The position numbers and the translations under genes are program-made. Of a DNA stretch of 64,000 nucleotides, positions 57,485 through 64,000 are shown one piece after another. Origin of the DNA: Dermacentor variabilis (Eukaryota > Arthropoda > Arachnida > Ixodida > Ixodidae); assembly GCF_050947875.1 (NCBI RefSeq), contig NC_134570.1, positions 228,393,265 through 228,457,264 of the forward strand, written 5' to 3'. The notes beneath the pieces are model-generated. The model searched no databases and had not been told where the DNA came from. It saw only the letters and a list, made by a program, of their open reading frames with translations. Numbering within the stretch: the first letter of the stretch is position 1; the number at the start of each line of letters is the position of its first letter.

Positions 57485-58905
57485 GGAAGGGGAAGGCTTA
57501 GGTAACGATTGTCTACAGCTTTTGAGAGAGATTTACCTAGAAAATACCGTTTGCGTTGAATGGGAGGGGATGAGAAGCGCGGAGAAAGTTCAAATCAACA
57601 AGGGACTGAGGCAGGGGTGCCCTTTATCCCCGCTGCTGTTTATGATGTACATGGTGAGGATGGAGAGGGCGCTAGAAGGAAGTAATATCGGGTTTAATCT
57701 ATCATACAAAGAGGCAGGTACAGTAATAGAGCAGCAACTCCCAGGTTTATTTTATGCGGACGACATTGTGTTGCTCGCTAACAAGCAAAGTGATTTGCAA
57801 CGTCTGGCTTATATCTGTGGACAGGAAGGCAACAATTTAGGTTTGAAATTTAGTGTTAGAAAATCCGGTGTTATGGTATTCAATGAAAACAGTGAACAGA
57901 CAGTGGAGATACAGGGCCAAGAAATACCTCGGGTAACAGAATATAAATACCTTGGTATATGGATAAACGAAGGCAATGGATATATGGAAACACAGGAAAA
58001 AACCATAACAGTCAAGGGGAAGAGAAATGCAGGCATAATGAAGCACAGAGCGCTATGGGGATACAATAGGTACGAGGTCCTCCGAGGTATGGGAAAGGGG
58101 TAATGGTTCCAGGACTTACTTTTGGAAATGCGGTTGTTTGCTTTAAATCAGGGGTACAATCAGGGCTCGACGGGAACCAAAGGTCAGTGGGTCGCCTCGC
58201 ATTGGGCGCTCACGGGAAGACTACAATTGAAGCTGTGCAGGGGGATATGGGCTGGACTAGTTTTGAAGTGAGGGAAGCTTGCAGTAAAATTGAGTATGAA
58301 GAACGACTGAGGAATATGGAAGAAAGTAAATGGGCTGGGAGAGTGTTCAGCTATCGGTACAGGCAAAACATTGATTCACAGTGGAGGAAAAGAACTAGGA
58401 AGCTTACCAGCAAGTATGCGGCTTGTGGGGTGGGCAACACAGCAACAAAGAAGGTCAAGCGGAAAGTCAGAGAGGCTGAATTAATCTCATGGGTGGCGGC
58501 AATCGAAAAGAAACCTGCCATGAGTAACTACTTAAGAGGAAAAAACTAAATCAGGAAAGAAACCATTTATGATAACTCAAAGGGAAGCTCATTACTTTTC
58601 GAAGCGAGATAGGGATGCCTTAGAACACGCACCTATAAAGCGAGATATAAGAAGGAAGAAGAAGCATGTGCTTGCTGCCGTAAAGCTAGGGAAACGACGG
58701 AGCATATTTTATTAGAATGTGAAGACGTCTACCCAGCGGTCGATTTAGGCACCACTGGCATCCTTGAAGCCCTTGGGTTCAGCGGGAGCAGTGGTAAAGC
58801 AAAGAGGTCCGCAATAGACATTAGTAAGAGGCGATTGGAGGATTGGTGGAAGAAAAGTAGGGAAACGACAAAAGACGGAGACGTACAAAAACACAGTTCG
58901 CAATA
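57485..58905 (+). pseudogene. LINE reverse transcriptase and C-terminal knuckle, copy 1
   Basis: RT blocks: LRQGCPLSPLLFMMYM (about 57610), LPGLFYADDIVLLANKQSDL (catalytic FYADD, about 57750), and YKYLGIWINEGNGYMETQEK (thumb). A frameshift follows near 58100, then MVPGLTFGNAVVCFKSGVQS and further helical sequence to 58549. After two stops a knuckle reads CACCRKARETTEHILLECED (about 58670). The RT would copy element RNA at the nicked target. Confidence 0.8.
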
Positions 58906-59065
58906 GGGGATCAGAAAATTTGGACGTGGTAGTTCATAGTGTTTTTTTTTTCTTTTCTTTTTTCATTGGTTAACCTAGGTAGGATATTAGTAAGCATGGC
59001 AGCAAGAGCTTGGTGGCGCAACCCATCGCCCCGTTCCAAAGGGGACGCTCATAACATCCATCCAT
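57485..59065 (+). mobile_element. CR1/L2-like LINE, copy 1, 5' truncated
   Basis: Begins inside RT and runs to the 3' end, which is marked by (CATC)n at 59053-59068. Immediately followed by the 5' end of a second copy. Confidence 0.75.
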
Positions 59066-59396
59066 CCATGGAACAGGAAACGGAGGTGTTGGGTGGATGC
59101 CGCGGGCGCTCCTGTGTCGAGGCTTCAGCGACTTCGTTCGTAGCTAAGTACTCTTTTTTTTTCTTTTTATTAGCTGATGTTCTTGAAGTGTTTTCTTTTG
59201 CATGGAGCAGGAGCGCAAATTTTGAATTGGTGGTAAGAGTGGTAAACGTACCGGCTTTGTCTAGGTCGGGCGGTTTCCCTCGTTAGGCCTAGGTGCTAGG
59301 CGGGACCTATTTGATAGGCTTATTTAACTGTCTCAGCTAGCTCTTTGAAGTGATTTCGAGGACTTGCTCGTTGAGCCTAAGGACTTAGGCCTAGCG

Positions 59397-60680
59397 ATGA
59401 AACCAAAGAAAGGGAAGGCCGCGGGGACGCGGAGCAAGTCCAGTGCGACGACTGCCTGCGCTGGTGCTCCGTCGACGAGACCAGTTTCCAGAGCTTAGCA
59501 GACGCGGAGGAGTCTAGCTTTACGTGCGGGCTGTGCGAAGGGGTCAGGGAAGCAGTCCAAAAACTGGAAGGAAATTGGACAGCCAAGCTCGAAGAGCTGA
59601 AAGCAGACCTGAGGGAGGAGCGGGAGAAGCGGGTAGCACTGCAGGCGAAAGTCGCCGAGTTGGTCAAGGTGAAAGCGGTCCAGGCCGCGCAATTAATAAG
59701 GACCGTGGCCGAGCTTGGAGAAGAGAGGGAAAGGAGAGCAGTACTGCATAGGCGGCTCGATGCGCTTGAGACGCGGGCAGCGGAGAATGATGGGTCGGGA
59801 CACCAAGCCGGTGGCAAAAGCACAGAAAGTAGGGTAGACCCTACAGGCGAAGTGGGAGGAAGGGCGCCAGAGCAAGCGGGAGTCGGCTCGCCGCCGGTGA
59901 ATCGGCATAGTTATAGCGAAGTAGCGCAACACGCCGTGAGTGAGGCGACGCTGTAGCCAGAGGGGCGCCAACGAGCGCGAGGAGAGGAGGGGAACAAGCT
60001 AACCCCAAGGAATGAGCTCATAGCCAATGATAAGAGACAGCATAACCTGGAAGTTAGGAGGGAGGGGAAGAATGCCCAAGTACTTACCGTTGATGACTCT
60101 AATATGAGGAGGTGCAAAAGAGCTATAATGGAGCGTGCAAAGGGTGATAAGCGGGTAGCAGTCGGGACGTTCCCAGGCAGGACAATGGACGCAGTACTGA
60201 GAGAAACAAAAAGCGAGCTTTCTGAGAATGTTGCAGAGTGCAATTTGGTAGTGGTAGCGGTGGGGCTAAATGATGTCTTGAGTGGTGAAGCCGCAAAAGT
60301 AGTGGAACGATTAGCGGAGGGAGCTGACGATTTAAGGGCGATAGCACAGCAAGTCCAGATCGTGGTATGCACAGTGCCGGAGGTGCAAAGAAGGAACGGA
60401 GAAATTGCCGAGGACGTTGTGGCTGTTAATCGTGAGATAAGAAAGCTAAGCCAGGAGAAAGGATTTGAAATGGCAGGCATAAACAGAGAAGTGCATAGAG
60501 CAGGCTCTGGCGGAGGCTTTACACGAGATGGCATCCACTTTAATGGAAGGCTAGGAGCCGAGATCGGCTGGCGCCTGGCAGGTCGGGCAGTAGCTTTTTT
60601 TAGAGGGTCCACTGCGCCTCAGGGCGTATGGGTAGGTAGAAACAGTGCAGAAAGTGCAACAATAGAGGCTGACGCCAATA
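59397..60680 (+). pseudogene. LINE ORF1 with PHD-like finger, coiled coil and SGNH esterase domain
   Basis: A PHD-type C-terminal half reads VQCDDCLRWCSVDETSFQSL...TCGLCEG (about 59435-59550). A long charged helix follows (WTAKLEELKADLREEREKRV...). After a frameshift, an SGNH-esterase domain runs 60080-60600 with VDDSNMRR (Ser block, Gly replaced by Asp), VVAVGLNDVLSG (Gly-x-Asn block) and TRDGIHFNGRLGAEIGW (Asp-x2-His block). PHD plus esterase in ORF1 is characteristic of CR1-like LINEs. The ORF1 protein binds element RNA; the esterase substrate is unknown. Confidence 0.75.
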
Positions 60681-60729
60681 AAATGACCACTAGGAGGTCC
60701 AGGAAGAAAACTACAAAAAAATTTAACGC

Positions 60730-61813
60730 CAGTATCAGGTACATCAACATGCAAGGCGGTAGAAATAGCGAGGTGGTTAGAAATAGAACAGCAGTTAAAG
60801 GACGAAGAAGTAGGTGTATACGCGCTATGCGAAACACATCTCAGGGATCTAGAGGACCCACCGTTTATTGAAGGCTACGTTTGGGAAGGGAGCAATAGAA
60901 CAACAACGGAGAGGAAGGGAGGAGGAGTAGGTATGCTCATACACCAAGGAACAAATTGGCAAAGAATAAAGTTAACTTCAAAGAACATGTCTGGGTGTCA
61001 GGTACAATTGCCGGTAAAAAGACATGGCTAGGAGTAGTTTATTTAGGGTAAGGGGACAAATGCAGGCAAGAGAACAAAGACCTAGTGAAGTGTCTCGATG
61101 ACGATATAAAGCAGTTTGGAGAAGGTGCCGATATTTGTCTACTGGGTGACATGAATGGCCACATCGAGGTTCTGGATGGATACACAGATTGTAATGGGAA
61201 GTTGATGCAAGACTTCTGTGAGCGACACAACCTAGTTATAGTAAATAGAGAAACTAAGTTAGAGGGACAAATCACGTGGGAGTCCCGCAACAGACAAACG
61301 ACCATTGACTACTGCTTAGTGTCGCAGGGATTGTATAGCAAGCTCGCAATAATGGAAATAGACGAAGAGGGGAAGTACAGCCTCGGAAGTGATCATAAGC
61401 GTATTAGTCTACATTTGGGAGCCCTACTCAAAAGAGAAATGCAGGGAAGTCAAAAAGAGTACGCAAAATTAAATGACGAACAAATAGCGCAAATAGCGGC
61501 TGGCATAGAGGAAGCAATAGAGAAACATCCCATGGAAAGATGGGATTATAATCAGTTAGAACTACTTATTAGTACAAAAATAAAAGAAGTAAAAGGAGTA
61601 AACCGCTGGAGAGGAAAGAGGAAACCACGATGTCGGTGGAATAAGGAAATTAGAGAGGCCATCAAACAACGACGGTGGGCATCTCGGGAACACAGAGGAG
61701 CAAAGAGGGCGCAGTTATCTGGAGAGAAAATAGGCCAAAAATGGGAATATTATCGACAAAAGAAACAACAAGTGCAGGTCCTCGTCCAGGCTTCCACGGA
61801 GGAAGGAAACTAA
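60730..61813 (+). pseudogene. LINE APE-type endonuclease, copy 2
   Basis: Starts with INMQGGRNSE (about 60750), frame-shifted over 60780-61080, then open: ADICLLGDMNGHIEVLDGYT (GDMNGH block), NLVIVNRETKLEGQITWESR, RQTTIDYCLVSQGL and SLGSDHKRISLHLG (terminal SDH block). Ends in basic sequence at 61813 where LINE homology stops. Confidence 0.8.
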
Positions 61814-62117
61814 GGGGAGGCCCTGACGTCACTGTTTGTGAAGCTAAAGTGAAGCCGGAAGTTGGTGTTGCTCATGGCGTTGCTCCGCCTATCGGGCCTG
61901 CTCTCCTCTCTTGTTTACATTTCTCGCGAAACCACGCCGCGCTGCGCGCAACCGTGCTGCTCGGACGCGCGCGCTCCGCAGCAATACTAAGCAGTCGTTA
62001 GCACGTTAGCATGATTTCGCGAAAGAGGGCAAAATTTCCGCGGATATTCCTTCGTCCGTAGCCATTGCCGTGGCGCGGTACATTGCGTACAGCGTTGCAT
62101 GCGCGTTCATTTCACGA
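61814..62117. other. No gene recognised
   Basis: C+G-rich flank between LINE copy 2 and the dispersed repeat. Confidence 0.4.
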
Positions 62118-64000
62118 ACTTCGAAGCAGAACGGTACGTAGGTTGGGGCCGCCGAGGCAGGTGTGTGCCAGGGAGTGTTCGCACGGACAGCTCCCCTGGC
62201 ACGCGCAGCAGAGCCTCGCAAGGTCGAGATACCTTAAAGGCACCTGCGCCCATGATCTTTCTTTTGCCTAGGTGCAGTGTGCACGATTAAACAGAATAAC
62301 ATGGAGGGCATCCGGTGCAGTCGCGAATGCGTCATGACAAATGTAGCTCGCGTCGCCTGGCGTGTGCAGTAATATCAGAGTTGGTTGTGTGAACTTTATG
62401 CATAATACGCTTTGTTACGGTACCTTAACGCAATGGGTCTAGAGGACGGTGTTGGTACATTTTTTCGTACCGCCCTAATCCTATACCCCCTACTACAAAC
62501 ACACACACACATACCCCCCTCTTTTTATGTATACATACAATTCCTTGCCATGACGGATCCATAGCCTCCTTTATTTTTGAAAAATAGAGGAGGCTATGGA
62601 CCAATTGACCAGTTCAAGTTGTCAACTTGTCAGTAACTGTCATAGGAATCACTGTATTAAACACAATTCCACGATCGGATTGTTTACTTTCATTTTTTGC
62701 TGTAACACTGAGGACTACATAGAACTTTAATTTGTGTATGTGAGAGAAGTATGTGGATATCACGAGCTTAAGCCAATGTGCGATACACAGACAAAGCAGC
62801 TGCTACAACATGAACTGCATTGAGGGCCACACAACACATACGTAATTAAAGGTGCAAAATATAGGGGGAAGCTTCAAAATACGCTCTGTAGCACTGCAAA
62901 GTGTAACATATATTGTATGTGTACAATAAATGTTCAAAAATACAATGCATCAATGTCCCATTTGCCTTCAAGTTTATTATCAAGTTCAAGTTTAGTGAAG
63001 TTTATTATGAGCATCTGTACAACAGGAATCTACTGACACACCCGCAGTCAAGGTGGCTGTTCGAGGTGTGCTGGCTGCCTCAGTGTAAGAAAAAGAAATT
63101 GGGTGAATGTCGACACCAGTGCCACTGCTTCTTGCCTCTGACCTGCACGTGCCTCCACGGCATCTTTGTGCACAAGTGTGCTGGCGTGGCGAGGCGTAGG
63201 AGTCATTCGAGAGAAAGAGTATCGTTTACATGGAGAAGTGGCTGTTCACATTGCCTGCCGCTTTCCCTCAAATGTTTCCTTGGCGACTAGGGTGACACAC
63301 CCGCAGTCAAGGTGGCTGTTGGAGGTGTGCTGGCTGCCTAAACGAAAGAAAAAGAAAGAAATTAGATGAATGTCGATACCAGTGCTATTGCTTCTTGCCT
63401 CTTACCTGCATTTGCCTCCACGGCCTCTTGGCTTGCGGAGTCTGTATGAGGGAGCTGCTGTGGCTAGGCGTAGGCATTGTCTAAGCAAAAAGAAAAGGCC
63501 ATTCAAATGGGAAATTATTGAAATCAATGCAGTTATGTCTGCTTCTTGCACTCTTCTTGCCCAAAAATTTTCAAACATAGTGTCCAGTACACACCAGGAC
63601 TTTGACTGCTTCTGCTTTTTACCTGCAGGTGTTGCTGCGAGACCCTTAGTATGGCTGCGTGCAGCATTGTCACACTTGGTGGAGGCATTTGAAGTGGTAG
63701 CCAAAAATATAAAGAATCATCCTTGTCTGCACGAATGCTTTCAATTTCTAAATGCAGTGGTAACTAGCACTATTAGTGCAAGGCCCCCCACATCTATGCG
63801 GCAAGTTCTATAGCTCGAAACTAAATTTTTCCTTTAGTGTTTCACAAGGCGTCTGATATGTCCACATTAGATGTGGTGTGTTTTTTTTTTATCCGAGTGT
63901 GGAGAGAGCATCATTAAATTGTTTTTTTTATTTTTGCTTGTCTTCTTTTTGGTTTATTTCTGAATTTATCAAGCACCAGTCTCATGATGCTAAAATGACT
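62118..64000. repeat. Dispersed repeat, inverted copy of 32637-34511, runs off the window
   Basis: Collinear in reverse with 34511-32637, including the poly(A/G/C)-TG stretch, hairpin and 255-bp internal duplication (63046 and 63303). Somewhat diverged, about 95% by eye. At 64000 it corresponds to about 32637. Confidence 0.75.

Larger units (their letters stand above)
59066..61813 (+). mobile_element. CR1/L2-like LINE, copy 2, 5' end present, 3' part missing
   Basis: 5' UTR-like sequence (59069-59396), ORF1 and endonuclease are present; the sequence stops before RT at about 61800. It is head-to-tail with copy 1. Since LINE insertions normally lose the 5' end, loss of the 3' end implies a later deletion or replacement. 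Confidence 0.7.

Overview
Eukaryotic nuclear DNA, most likely from a hard tick (Ixodidae). There are spliced exons with GT-AG borders and polyadenylation signals and no prokaryotic gene organisation. Almost everything recognisable is transposable-element sequence of arthropod type: Ty3/gypsy LTR elements, PHD/esterase and RNase H LINEs, mariner, TIR elements with characteristic target duplications, and tRNA-derived SINEs. The tick assignment is an inference from the repeat types. No tick-specific single-copy gene was identified with certainty.

Layout. 1-1.9 kb: no gene. 1.9-12.2 kb: a degenerate LTR retrotransposon on the minus strand whose domain order is gag (SCAN-like)-protease-integrase-RT-RNase H, that is, integrase upstream of RT as in the Gmr1-like Ty3/gypsy lineage. 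It is invaded by a second Ty3/gypsy copy (4.28-8.17 kb, 3' truncated), which is itself invaded by a 613-bp TIR element. Both LTRs and the RT also carry short foldback-type insertions. 12.2-20.2 kb: SINE, a decayed LINE, a hairpin array, MITEs. 20.5-28.4 kb: the only convincing host gene, a four-exon C2H2 zinc-finger gene on the minus strand, with MITEs in or beside it and a 155-160-bp minisatellite near its 3' end. 29.1-39.4 kb: one RNase H-bearing LINE on the minus strand, cut into three pieces by a 1.7-kb element (37.2-38.9 kb) and by a nested pile of three DNA elements (29.5-37.1 kb). 41.5-47.3 kb: a Ty3/gypsy copy with both LTRs and a 4-bp target duplication, inserted in a LINE 3' tail. 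47.6-50.2 kb: microsatellites, a mariner (DD41D spacing) and a MITE. 50.7-51.3 kb: a probable solo LTR. 52.4-55.2 kb: a MITE split by a second, inverted copy of the 1.7-kb element, then another MITE. 57.5-61.8 kb: two head-to-tail copies of a CR1/L2-like LINE. 62.1-64.0 kb: an inverted copy of the 32.6-34.5 kb repeat, running off the window.

All transposon reading frames are broken by stops or frameshifts; these are fossils. Their value is stratigraphic: exact target duplications and re-joined reading frames let insertion order and element borders be read directly. The best candidates for undescribed biology are (i) the short foldback family with a tRNA-D-arm-like head and 10-bp target duplications, (ii) the 1.7-kb element without terminal inverted repeats, carrying a 106-bp hairpin and 5-bp duplications, and (iii) the integrase-before-RT retrotransposon with a SCAN-like capsid in an arthropod.
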